64,000 bases of DNA from Burkholderiaceae bacterium (GTDB lineage: Bacteria; Pseudomonadota; Gammaproteobacteria; Burkholderiales; Burkholderiaceae_C). The notes beneath the pieces were generated by a model. That model was not told the origin of the DNA. It saw only the letters and a list, made by a program, of their open reading frames with translations, and searched no databases. Shown here piece by piece: positions 44,933-52,854 of the stretch; position 1 is the first letter of the stretch; every line of letters starts with the position of its first letter. A program made the position numbers and the translations under genes. The stretch spans positions 1-64,000 of the forward strand of contig JAEUOY010000116.1 of the NCBI GenBank assembly GCA_016790515.1. The letters run 5' to 3'.

Positions 44933-45775
44933 TCATCCCAGCTGCAGCACCCCCGCGTAGCGGGCGTCGCGGGAGTCGACGACCTCGGCGCGCAGCTCGC
45001 CCGGGCCCGGGGGCACGAAGTTGAAGCGCAGCGTCGGGTTCTCGCTGACCGAGAAGTCCATGTCGGCCTCGAACACCGCCGCCCCGGCATAGCTGACGTT
45101 CAGCGTGCGGACGAAGTGCGCCGGGATGTACATCAGCGAGGTCTGGTTGAGCTCGAAGCCGGTGTCGTTGGGGTGGACCACCGTGACCTCGGCGCTGTTG
45201 GTCTCGCCGAAGCGCACCGGCGCCTGCAGCTTGAACACCGTGCGGCCGATCAGGTGCAGCGCCTCGCGGTTCGGCGGCGCCGAGCAGCCGCCCGAGGTCT
45301 TGACGTAGCGTGAATCGGTGTGCAGCGTGCCGTCGGCCAGCTCGCTGACCACGCGCACGTGGCTGTATTCGTCGACCCGCAGCCGGACCTCGAAATCGGC
45401 CTGGCCGACCGCCGGCGTCAGCGCCAGCGACAGCGCCACCGGCGACGGGTTCTTGTCGACCAGCAGCGTCAGGCGGCGCACCGGGTTGGCCGCCGACTGG
45501 CCGACCCGCGAGACGATCTTCACCGGCACCGAGGCGCCGTAGGCCGCGCGCAACGGCGCGCTCAGCTGCACCACGCTGCCGTCGGCGGCGATCGGCCGGC
45601 CGCCGAACAGCCGTTCGCGCAGCCGGTCCCATTCGGGCGAGCTGTCGTGATGCGCTGCCGTGGGCAGGCCGCCCGGCGCCGCACGGGCCGCGCCGACCAC
45701 GGCCAGCCCGGGCAGCGCGGCCAGCGTCTGCAGCGCCTGCCGACGGGTTGGATGGAGGGGGTGCGGTCGGTTCAT
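44933..45775 (-). CDS. quinoprotein dehydrogenase-associated SoxYZ-like carrier protein, copy 1
   Basis: A 280-residue fused SoxY-SoxZ-like protein. The N-terminus RRQALQTLAALPGLAVVGAARA looks like a Tat or Sec signal. The SoxY-like half has VDKNPSPVALSLALTP and ends with YVKTSGGCSAPP, holding the single conserved Cys; the SoxZ-like half has HPNDTGFELNQTSLMYIPAHFVRTLNV. Such carriers occur with PQQ dehydrogenases; the cargo is unknown. A second copy lies at 48399. Confidence 0.88.
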   Translation of the reverse strand: MNRPHPLHPTRRQALQTLAALPGLAVVGAARAAPGGLPTAAHHDSSPEWDRLRERLFGGRPIAADGSVVQLSAPLRAAYGASVPVKIVSRVGQSAANPVRRLTLLVDKNPSPVALSLALTPAVGQADFEVRLRVDEYSHVRVVSELADGTLHTDSRYVKTSGGCSAPPNREALHLIGRTVFKLQAPVRFGETNSAEVTVVHPNDTGFELNQTSLMYIPAHFVRTLNVSYAGAAVFEADMDFSVSENPTLRFNFVPPGPGELRAEVVDSRDARYAGVLQLG

Positions 45776-45790
45776 GGCGGGTGCTCCGGG

Positions 45791-46819
45791 TCAGCGCAGC
45801 AGCAGCTCGCGTTCGAGACGCAGGAAGGCGATCGAGGCATTGCGCCGATGGATGGTGTCGTACTCGTCCCAGCCGGCGAACTCGGGCAGTTCGACCAGGT
45901 CGGCGACGTCGATCAGCGAGGCCCCTTCGTCCAGCAGCGCACGGCAGCGTGCCTCCAGCTGGGCCAGGTAGCGGGCCACGGTGCCGATCAGCGACGGCGC
46001 GCTGGCCGGGCCGTGGCCGGGAACGACCAGGACGGGCTTCAGGGCCGCGAGTTCGGCCAGCGCCTGCCGCCAGCCGCTCAGCACGCTGTCCTGGATGTCG
46101 GGGATGCGGCCGGCGTCGAGCAGGCCGCCGGCGAACAGCACGCCGCTGGCCGGGTCGAACACCGCGATGTCGCCCGGACCGCTGCTGTGGCCATGCTGCA
46201 GCACCTGCACCGGCCGGCCGATGAGGTCGAGCGCGAGCGGGCCGTCGAACACGTTGTCGGGGGTGTACATCGTGGTGCCGGCCATCGCCGCCGCGCCGAG
46301 CTGCTGGACCAGCGCGCGCAGGCAGGTCTCGCAGCGCGAGGCCATCAGCTGCGCGGTGCGGCGGTGCATCTGCACCGGGATGCCGGCCTCGCGGAAGGCA
46401 TCGCCGCCGAACAGGAACTCGGGCCGGGCCTGCGTGACCAGCACCAGCCGCACCGGCTGGTCGGTCACCGCGTGGATGGCCGCCAGCAGCGCGCGGCCGT
46501 GGGCCAGCGAGGTGCCGGTGTCGATCGCCAGCACGCCGCGCGGGCCGACGATGAAGCCGGCGTTGCCGATGCGGCCGAGGTTGCCGGCATCGGCGACGCC
46601 ACCGCGGCCGGGCAGCAGGTAGACGCCCTCGGCCAGGCGCTGCGCGACCGGCGCTGCCGCAGCGCCGGCCTGCATTGCCGGTGGGTCTGCCGGCGGGTCT
46701 GCCGGTGGCCGTGCAGGCCCCGGCACGGCACAGCCGGCCATGAGTCCCGACAGGACCACGAGACACGAGGCCGCCGCGCCGGCCGCCAGCGTGCGCAGGC
46801 GCAGCGGGAGCCTGTGCAT
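45791..46819 (-). CDS. quinoprotein-associated metallo-beta-lactamase-fold protein with a lost HxHxDH motif
   Basis: A 342-residue exported protein with signal peptide (RTLAAGAAASCLVVLSGLMAGCA; the last Cys may be lipidated). It has the MBL fold: FIVGPRGVLAIDTGTS, then VTQARPEFLFGGDAF where HxHxDH normally stands, LQHGHSSGPGDIAVF, GGLLDAGRIPD and VVPGHGP. The later His and Asp ligands stay but the first motif is gone. Relatives are called quinoprotein relay system zinc metallohydrolases. Confidence 0.82.
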   Translation of the reverse strand: MHRLPLRLRTLAAGAAASCLVVLSGLMAGCAVPGPARPPADPPADPPAMQAGAAAAPVAQRLAEGVYLLPGRGGVADAGNLGRIGNAGFIVGPRGVLAIDTGTSLAHGRALLAAIHAVTDQPVRLVLVTQARPEFLFGGDAFREAGIPVQMHRRTAQLMASRCETCLRALVQQLGAAAMAGTTMYTPDNVFDGPLALDLIGRPVQVLQHGHSSGPGDIAVFDPASGVLFAGGLLDAGRIPDIQDSVLSGWRQALAELAALKPVLVVPGHGPASAPSLIGTVARYLAQLEARCRALLDEGASLIDVADLVELPEFAGWDEYDTIHRRNASIAFLRLERELLLR

Positions 46820-46822
46820 CGC

Positions 46823-47371
46823 TCAGCGCGCTTCCGCCAGCTTCTTCAGGTTGGCCAGGCCCGAGGTGTAGACGCCGGTGATGGCCTTCACCGCGGCCTC
46901 GTCGTTCTGGTCGGGCGGCGGATCGTTGTTCGGGTAGCCGCGGTAGAAGGCGCCGCGCCACTCGACGCTGCACCTGGCGTCGCCGTCGGCGCGCACGCTG
47001 ATCGTCGAGGTGTAGTTGGTCACCGGCAGCGCGCCGCCGTCCTTGGCGCGGTAGCTGTACTTCATGCGGGCGTCGTCATGGTTCTCGAGCGTCTCGGTGA
47101 GCGCGCCGCCGCCCCGCAGTTTCAACTGCCGCACCGAGCCTTCGGCGTTGCCCTTGTCGGCCGGGCTCTCGGCCACCGCCGGGTGCCAGTCCTTCAGCGC
47201 GTCGAAGTTGCGGATCCGTGCCCACACCGCGGCGGCGGGGGCGTCGATCACGATCTGCTCGACGACCTTCTGGCGTGTCGGGCCGTGCGCCTGCACGGCG
47301 CCGGCCAGCGGCAGCAGCAGGCTCAGCAGGATCAGGCGCCGTGGGCGGGAGGCGGGGGCGAGAGGCTTCAT
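46823..47371 (-). CDS. mxaD: MxaD-like SRPBCC family protein
   Basis: A 182-residue exported protein: signal peptide LILLSLLLPLAGAVQAHG and a START/SRPBCC fold with VVEQIVIDAPAAAVWARIRNFDALKDWHPAV, LKLRGGGALTETLENHD and VEWRGAFYRGYPN. MxaD is thought to help methanol dehydrogenase interact with its cytochrome. It lies among xox accessory genes, 3 bp before the metallo-hydrolase-like gene. Confidence 0.87.
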   Translation of the reverse strand: MKPLAPASRPRRLILLSLLLPLAGAVQAHGPTRQKVVEQIVIDAPAAAVWARIRNFDALKDWHPAVAESPADKGNAEGSVRQLKLRGGGALTETLENHDDARMKYSYRAKDGGALPVTNYTSTISVRADGDARCSVEWRGAFYRGYPNNDPPPDQNDEAAVKAITGVYTSGLANLKKLAEAR

Positions 47372-47405
47372 CGGGGTGCAGTGGAGGGAGGGAGGGGGGC
47401 GACGC

Positions 47406-48386
47406 TCAGCGCGTGGCGGCCGCGCCGATGAAGGCGCCGAAGCCGCGGCTGTTGCGGCCGGTGGCGATCTGGTTGAGGGTGCGGCCCGAATCGGCGTCGA
47501 GCACGCTGACGTTGTCGTCCATCCAGTTGACGACATAGACCCGGTCGCCGTGCGCGGCGACGCCTTCGGGGTAGCCGAAACCCGACAGCGTCGCGATCGG
47601 CTGCAGGCTGTCGGCGTCGATCACGCTGACGCTGTTGCCATGCTGGTTGGTGACGAACAGCTTGCGGCCGCCGGCGGCCAGCGCCGCGCCATAGGGTGCG
47701 CGGCCGACCTTGACGGTGGCCAGCACGCCGGGCCGGTCGAGGTTGCGCAGGTCGATGACCGACAGGTCGTCGCTCTGCACGTTCAGCGCGTACAGGCGCT
47801 GGCGCGGGCCGTCGAACAGCAGCGCGAACGGATGGCTGCCCACCCGCACGCGCGAGCGCACGCTGGCGCTGGCCAGGTCGACGATGGCCACGCTGTCGTC
47901 GTCGCGTTCGGCGACGAACACGCTGCTGCCGTCGCCATCGGCGGCGACGCCGGCCGGCGCGCGGCCCACTGCGATGGCCTGCGGCGGATCGAGCGGACGG
48001 GCCGGGTCGAGCAGCAGCAGGCGGTTGCGGTACCAGTCGGCGACGAACAGCCGTCGGCCGTCGGCGGCAGCGTCGATGCCGACCGGGCCGTCGCCGGCCG
48101 GCAGGCTGCCGACCTTGCGCTGGCTGCGCATGTCGATCACCGAGACGTCGCGGCTGTCGGGGTTGGCGACGAACACCAGCCCGGCCGCGCTGCTGGCGAC
48201 CACGCCGGCCGGCGAACGGCCCACCGGCACCGTGGCCACCACGGCCTGGCTCGCCAGGTCGATCACCGAGACGTCGTGGCTGCCCTGGTTGGTGATGTAG
48301 GCAAACGGAGCGGCGTGCAGCGTCGCCGGCAGCAGCGGCCACGGCAGCGCCGCCAGCAGGGCCGCCAGGAAGCGCAGCGTCCGCAT
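47406..48386 (-). CDS. exported YVTN-type beta-propeller protein
   Basis: A 326-residue periplasmic protein with signal peptide (RTLRFLAALLAALPWPLLPATLHA) and repeated YVTN/NHL-like blades: VSVIDLASQAVVATVPVGRSPAGV, DVSVIDMRSQRKVGSLPAGDGP, VAIVDLASASVRSRVRVGSHP and SVSVIDADSLQPIATLSG. It fits the PQQ-dependent catabolism-associated propeller family. The role is unknown, possibly a scaffold for electron-transfer partners. Confidence 0.87.
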   Translation of the reverse strand: MRTLRFLAALLAALPWPLLPATLHAAPFAYITNQGSHDVSVIDLASQAVVATVPVGRSPAGVVASSAAGLVFVANPDSRDVSVIDMRSQRKVGSLPAGDGPVGIDAAADGRRLFVADWYRNRLLLLDPARPLDPPQAIAVGRAPAGVAADGDGSSVFVAERDDDSVAIVDLASASVRSRVRVGSHPFALLFDGPRQRLYALNVQSDDLSVIDLRNLDRPGVLATVKVGRAPYGAALAAGGRKLFVTNQHGNSVSVIDADSLQPIATLSGFGYPEGVAAHGDRVYVVNWMDDNVSVLDADSGRTLNQIATGRNSRGFGAFIGAAATR

Positions 48387-48398
48387 CCCGCGGGGCCT

Positions 48399-49289
48399 TC
48401 AGCGCGCGGCGACGTCCAGCCGCAGGCGGCTGTCGGAGCGCCGGTCTTCGGTGTCGACGACGCGAACGACCAGGTCGGCGCCCGACTGCGGCAGCACGAA
48501 GAAATGCAGGAACGGGTTCTCGCTGAGCGAGAAGTCGACCTGTGCCGACAGCACCGGCCGCTCGGCCAGCGTGACGTCGACCTGCCGCACGAAATGCGCC
48601 GGCGTGTACTGGCGCGTCAGCTGGTCCATCGCCATGCCCGAATGGTTGGGGTGGCTGATCTGCAGCTGCACGCCCAGCGGCACGCCGGCCGCCGGCGCCG
48701 CGTCGGCCTGCAGCCGCATCTGGCCCAGGCGGGCGCGCGCCGCCTGCGGGTCGCTGGTGGCGGCGGCCGAGCAGCCGCCCGAGGCCTTGACGTAGCGCAC
48801 CGCCATGAACAGCCGGCCGTCGTTCATCTCGGCGATCGCGCGCACGTGCGAGTAGGCGTCGACCCTCACCCGGGTCTCGAGCTCGGCACGGCCGGCCTCG
48901 GGCGTCAACTGCGCGATCAGGCCCACCGGCGAGGGGTTGCTGTCGATCACCAGCAGCAGCCGCCGCACGTACTCGCGCTCGGTCTGCGGCAGCCTCGAGC
49001 GGATGGCGATCGGCACCACCGCGGCGTCCACTGCGCGCGCCGGGGCGTCCAGGCGCAGCGTGTCGGCGCTGGCCGCGGCGATCGGCCGCTGGCCGAACAG
49101 GGTGCCGCGCAGCCCTTGCCAGACCGCGCTGGATTCGGGGTCGTCGGCCGCCGGCGACTGCGCCGACGCCGCGTCGATCCGGCTGCCCAGCCCGCAGGCG
49201 GCCAGCACGCGAGCCAGGGACAGCATCCAGGCGCGCCGGGTGGCGGCGGTGCGGGGGTCGGCCAATCGGTCCAATCGGATTCGGGTCAT
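48399..49289 (-). CDS. quinoprotein dehydrogenase-associated SoxYZ-like carrier protein, copy 2
   Basis: A 296-residue paralogue of the 44933 protein, with an N-terminal signal-like region (TRRAWMLSLARVLAACGLG). The SoxY-like half ends in YVKASGGCSAA with the conserved Cys, and the SoxZ-like half has HPNHSGMAMDQLTRQYTPAHFVRQVDV and FSLSENPFLHFFVLP. Two copies in one operon suggest separate partners or a hetero-oligomer (inference). Confidence 0.87.
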   Translation of the reverse strand: MTRIRLDRLADPRTAATRRAWMLSLARVLAACGLGSRIDAASAQSPAADDPESSAVWQGLRGTLFGQRPIAAASADTLRLDAPARAVDAAVVPIAIRSRLPQTEREYVRRLLLVIDSNPSPVGLIAQLTPEAGRAELETRVRVDAYSHVRAIAEMNDGRLFMAVRYVKASGGCSAAATSDPQAARARLGQMRLQADAAPAAGVPLGVQLQISHPNHSGMAMDQLTRQYTPAHFVRQVDVTLAERPVLSAQVDFSLSENPFLHFFVLPQSGADLVVRVVDTEDRRSDSRLRLDVAAR

Positions 49290-49308
49290 GACGCGTGGGC
49301 CGGCAGTT

Positions 49309-49680
49309 TCAGCGCGGGCCGGAGCCCAGGAAGCAGGCGCTGCGTGCCTTCGCCTGCAGCGCGCGGTAACGCGCCACCTGCGGCTTCAGGGTCTCGTTGT
49401 CGCGCAGGTCGTTGCCGCGCTCGCCGCCGATGGACAGCGCGTTGACGATCGTCGACATGCCGACGTACTCGTCGTAGCTCACTTCGCTGGCCAGGTGGTC
49501 GAGCGCGCACGAGCACTTGTTGACCATCTCGAAGTTCGGCCCGGGGAAGTTGCGCATGCATTCCTGCACGTACAGCACCCGTTCGACGGTCGGGAAGTCG
49601 TTGGCCAGCGCGCCGCCGCACATCAGCGGCAGCAGGCCGGCCGCCAGCCAGCGGCGGCATCGGGAGTCGAGGATCGTCAT
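49309..49680 (-). CDS. small exported protein of the xox cluster, unknown function
   Basis: A 123-residue protein with signal peptide (WLAAGLLPLMCGGALA). The mature part is alpha-helical and holds four Cys (VQECMRNFPGPNFEMVNKCSCALDHL... SACFLGSG), enough for two disulphides. I do not recognise a named family. It lies in the xox operon between copy 2 of the SoxYZ-like gene and another unknown exported protein. Confidence 0.8.
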   Translation of the reverse strand: MTILDSRCRRWLAAGLLPLMCGGALANDFPTVERVLYVQECMRNFPGPNFEMVNKCSCALDHLASEVSYDEYVGMSTIVNALSIGGERGNDLRDNETLKPQVARYRALQAKARSACFLGSGPR

Positions 49681-49700
49681 CGCAGTTCCAGGGCAGGGTG

Positions 49701-50438
49701 TCAGGGCTGGCGCCGCGGCGAGGCCGCGACCAACGCCGGGCCGGCCGCCGCGGCGCTGCGCTCCTGGGCGACCAGCTGCATCTCTTCGTTCAGCAGCGGG
49801 GCTGCGCCGTCGCTGGCGCCGGGCACGCGGCTGCGGATGCTCAGCACCCCGCCGGGCACGGCGTCGGACAGCGTGAACAGGTACTGCTTGGTCGCCAGCG
49901 CCTGGAACCGCGCGCGCAGCGGGTCGTCGAGGTAGGGCGAGATCAGGATCTCCTGCGCATCGACCACCTTGCCGCCCCATGCCACCTGCACCGAGCGGAT
50001 CGTCGCGCCCTGGTAGACCGCCATGCGGATGCGCTTGCGGAAGTAGTTGGCCTTGCCCTTGGTCAGGCGTTCCATCTCGCGGATGTCGCGTTCGAGGAAG
50101 TACAGGATCACCGGGTTGCCCTGCGCCGAGTCGATGTCGGGCAGGCGCAGCTGCCGCTCGCCATGCAGGAACTCGGCACTGGCGGCGCAGCAGCCGCCCT
50201 CGGCGCTGCGCCGCAGCGTGATCAGCACCGAATCGTCGAAACCGGCCTCCAGCGAGCCCGCCTTGCGGAAGCTGTAGCGCAGCGCGGTGGGCGGCTGCAG
50301 CGAGCCGAGCCGGTTGTCGACGAACAGCGCGCGCTCGGCGGCCGAGAACTCGTCGGCGGCCCGGGCCGCCGGCAGCGCCAGCGCCGCGAGCACGCCGGCC
50401 GACAGACCGAGCAGGATCGAAAGCAGCTTGTGTCTCAT
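49701..50438 (-). CDS. exported protein of the xox cluster, unknown function
   Basis: A 245-residue exported protein with signal peptide (KLLSILLGLSAGVLAALALPAARA). Notable are SLITLRRS-type strand segments, an adjacent Cys pair in GGCCAASAEFLHGE, and YFLERDIREMERLTKGKANYFRKRIRMA. It is probably periplasmic and beta-rich in part. I recognise no domain. It shares the operon with the trypsin-like protein upstream (13 bp gap). Confidence 0.78.
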   Translation of the reverse strand: MRHKLLSILLGLSAGVLAALALPAARAADEFSAAERALFVDNRLGSLQPPTALRYSFRKAGSLEAGFDDSVLITLRRSAEGGCCAASAEFLHGERQLRLPDIDSAQGNPVILYFLERDIREMERLTKGKANYFRKRIRMAVYQGATIRSVQVAWGGKVVDAQEILISPYLDDPLRARFQALATKQYLFTLSDAVPGGVLSIRSRVPGASDGAAPLLNEEMQLVAQERSAAAAGPALVAASPRRQP

Positions 50439-50451
50439 GGCAGTCGGGCGT

Positions 50452-51471
50452 TCAGGCAGCGCCAGGGCAGGCGACGGTGGCCGCCAGGCGTGCGGTGGCC
50501 GGTTCGGTGGCCGGGACGGGCGGCGCCAGCGCGGCGCGCCGCTGCGGCTGCAGGCGCAGTGCGCAGTCCATCGCCGCGCGGGCCGCGCCGGGCTGGTCGA
50601 GCTGCAGCAGCGCCAGGCCCAGCAGGTACCAGGGTTCGCCGTCGAGCGCGTCGTCCTGCAGCCAGCCGCGCGCCAGCCCGGCCAGGTCGCCCCAGCGCTG
50701 TTCGCGCAGCAGCACCGAGGCGCGCAGGAAGCGCGGTTGCTGCGCGCCCTGTTGCTGCCAGTAGGGCAGCAGCGCCGGATCGAGCGGCTGCACCGCTTGC
50801 AGGCCGGCGCTGGCGGCCTGCACCACCAGCTTGCGCACCCATTGCGCCGGCGCGGCGAAGTAGTGCTGCTCAGCACCGCGCAGGCGGAAGGTCAGCACGC
50901 CCATCAGGCGGCCCTCGCGGTCGAACAGGCCGCCGCCGCTGGCACCGGAGTTGAAGCCGTTGGAGGTCTGCAGCACGCTGCCGTCGCCGAGCCGGTGCAG
51001 GTCGACCACCTCGCCGAAGCTGTGCTGCAGGTCGACGCCGCCGGTGTAGCCCAGCGCGGTGACCGGCTGGCCGATCAGCACGTCGGCCTCGGCCAGCGGC
51101 ACCACCGGCGCCACCACGCCGGGCACCTGCAGCAGGCACAGGTCGTGCGTCACGTCGGCCAGCTGGGCGCTGGCGCGCCAGCGCACGCCGCCGCGCACGA
51201 CGCTGACCTGGGCCGAATCGCGGGTGACATGGCAGTTCGTCACCACCAGGTCGGGGCCGACCATCACGCCCGAACCCAGCGCGTAGCCGCCGCGCGGGCT
51301 CACCGCCTCGATGCGCAGCACGCTGCCCGACAGCCGCACCGCCGCGGCGCGGGCCTGCGGGTCGGGGTTCGCCGTGTCGGCGAGCGCCAGGCCCGGCGCG
51401 ACCACCAGGCCGGCCAGCAACAGGCCGGCCAGGGCGGCCGGCCAGCAGTGCCGGGCAGGCCGCTGCCGCAT
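50452..51471 (-). CDS. exported trypsin-like serine protease
   Basis: A 339-residue protein. After a signal peptide (LAGLLLAGLVVAPGLALA) comes a trypsin-like domain with His in VVTNCHVTRDSAQVSV, Asp in VTHDLCLLQVPG and Ser in SNGFNSGASGGGLFDREG: a full triad. The last 120 residues are Ala/Gln/Leu-rich and helical, resembling a short TPR-like tail. A protease in the xox operon could act on envelope proteins or in maturation. It overlaps xoxJ by TGATG. Confidence 0.85.
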   Translation of the reverse strand: MRQRPARHCWPAALAGLLLAGLVVAPGLALADTANPDPQARAAAVRLSGSVLRIEAVSPRGGYALGSGVMVGPDLVVTNCHVTRDSAQVSVVRGGVRWRASAQLADVTHDLCLLQVPGVVAPVVPLAEADVLIGQPVTALGYTGGVDLQHSFGEVVDLHRLGDGSVLQTSNGFNSGASGGGLFDREGRLMGVLTFRLRGAEQHYFAAPAQWVRKLVVQAASAGLQAVQPLDPALLPYWQQQGAQQPRFLRASVLLREQRWGDLAGLARGWLQDDALDGEPWYLLGLALLQLDQPGAARAAMDCALRLQPQRRAALAPPVPATEPATARLAATVACPGAA

Positions 51472-52373
51472 CAGCGCCGTCCGGGCCCGGCGTAAGTCTC
51501 GTCGACCACCGGCACGCCGTATTCGGCCAGGATCGCGGCGATCTCGCTCTGGCGCGATTCGATCAGCGACTCGACCTGCTGCTTCCAGTCGCGTTCGCCG
51601 TGGCGCACGCCCATCGCCATCTGGTAGTCGAACTTGACCCCGGGTTCGGACTTCAGCGGCACCACGGTCAGCCTGGGGCTGGTCACCCGCTTGGCGTAGA
51701 AGCCGGCGATCGGGCCCCAGACGATGGCCACGTCGATCCTGCCGGCGGCGAGGTCGCGTTCGATGATCTCGCCGGGGTACTGCGCCGGGTCGGCGTTCAT
51801 GATCTGGTAGGGCACCCCGCGCTCGACCAGGCCGTGCCTGGCCAGCCATTCGGAGGCCGGCGAGCGATCGTAGAGTCCGATGCGCAGCGTCGCCAGCCTG
51901 GCCGGATCGACGGCCAGGAAGTCGCTGCCGCTCTTCACCGCGTCCAGCCCGCGGCCCTGCGGGAAGACCAGCGCGTAGGTCGAGCGGTAGTAGGGCTTGG
52001 TGACCGAGACCTGGTCGAAGCCCAGCGGCACGCCCATCACGATGTCGCAGGGGTAGTCCTGGCCGGGCAGCTTGTAGCGCAGCGTGTTGCGGATGAAGGC
52101 GAGCCGCTGCGGAAACGAGTAGTAGGTGACCGGCAGGCCCAGCGCCTTGCCGAAGACCTCGGCGATGCGGTTCTCCAGCCCCTCGCCCGCCGTGTTCGAG
52201 AAGGGCAGGTTGTTCGGGTCCTGGCACACCCGCAGCGCGGTGCGGGGGGCAGGGGCATCCTGTGCGGCGGCGGACCATGGCCACAGCGCGGCCCACAGGG
52301 CCAGCCACAGGCCGCAGGCCGACGCCGGCATCGGCTTCAGTGCCACCGGAATCGCCGTGCGCCGCGGCATCAC
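51471..52373 (-). CDS. xoxJ: XoxJ-like periplasmic binding protein of lanthanide methanol dehydrogenase
   Basis: A 300-residue solute-binding-type protein (quinoprotein dehydrogenase-associated). It has a signal peptide and the segments LRVCQDPNNLPFSNTAGEGLENRIAEVFGKALGLPV and PCDIVMGVPLGFDQVSVTKPYYRSTYALVF. XoxJ is thought to bind and help mature XoxF. The first Met or the Met at residue 2 or 15 could be the start. It lies right after xoxG with a 4-bp overlap. Confidence 0.9.
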   Translation of the reverse strand: MMPRRTAIPVALKPMPASACGLWLALWAALWPWSAAAQDAPAPRTALRVCQDPNNLPFSNTAGEGLENRIAEVFGKALGLPVTYYSFPQRLAFIRNTLRYKLPGQDYPCDIVMGVPLGFDQVSVTKPYYRSTYALVFPQGRGLDAVKSGSDFLAVDPARLATLRIGLYDRSPASEWLARHGLVERGVPYQIMNADPAQYPGEIIERDLAAGRIDVAIVWGPIAGFYAKRVTSPRLTVVPLKSEPGVKFDYQMAMGVRHGERDWKQQVESLIESRQSEIAAILAEYGVPVVDETYAGPGRR

Positions 52374-52786
52374 GGCATCGGCTCGACTTTGGCGCGGGTG
52401 ATCGCACCGTCCGAGCGGCCCTTGAGGTAGGCATAGAGCTGGTCCATGTTCTCCATCACCTGCGGGCTGGTGCCGAAGCTCTGCATGCCCTTGTCGAGCC
52501 GGCCGTCGCGCACGGTCTTGACGAACTCCTCCTTGGTCAAGGTCTTGAGGCTGACGATCAGCGAGGGGCCGACCATGCCTTCCTGGTTGGCGCCATGGCA
52601 GCGGTCGCAGGCGGCGGCGCGCCAGGTGCGGAACCCTTTCATGGTGTTGGCGTCGACCTTGTAGCCGTCGACCACCTGGTAGAGCGCGGGCTGGGCCTGG
52701 GCGCCGACGGTCGCCGACAGCGCGAGCGAGGCCAGCGCGAGCCGCGATGCGAGCAGGAGTTTCCTGAACATGTGCAAATCATCCAT
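52370..52786 (-). CDS. xoxG: XoxG-like c-type cytochrome
   Basis: A 138-residue mono-haem cytochrome c with signal peptide (LLLASRLALASLALSATVGAQA) and haem motif CDRCH. The axial Met may be in DKGMQSFGTSPQVMENM. It is the expected electron acceptor of XoxF. ATG 52786 gives the longest frame; ATG 52771 (MFRKLLLAS) gives a more usual signal peptide. It follows xoxF across a terminator-like hairpin. Confidence 0.9.
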   Translation of the reverse strand: MDDLHMFRKLLLASRLALASLALSATVGAQAQPALYQVVDGYKVDANTMKGFRTWRAAACDRCHGANQEGMVGPSLIVSLKTLTKEEFVKTVRDGRLDKGMQSFGTSPQVMENMDQLYAYLKGRSDGAITRAKVEPMP

Positions 52787-52790
52787 CGCT

Positions 52791-52830
52791 AAAAAAACAG
52801 GGGATGGCCCGCCTCGCGGTGCCGATCCCC
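52791..52830 (-). terminator. terminator-like hairpin between xoxF and xoxG
   Basis: Read on the minus strand, GGGGAT (52830-52825) and ATCCCC (52805-52800) pair, and GGC/GCC adds three more pairs after a bulge. After the stem come two bases and seven U (52797-52791), as in a rho-independent terminator. Full termination would cut xoxG off, so it is more likely a leaky attenuator that keeps xoxF above xoxG. Confidence 0.6.
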
Positions 52831-52854
52831 CTTGGGCAACCCGTGCGGGTCGCG

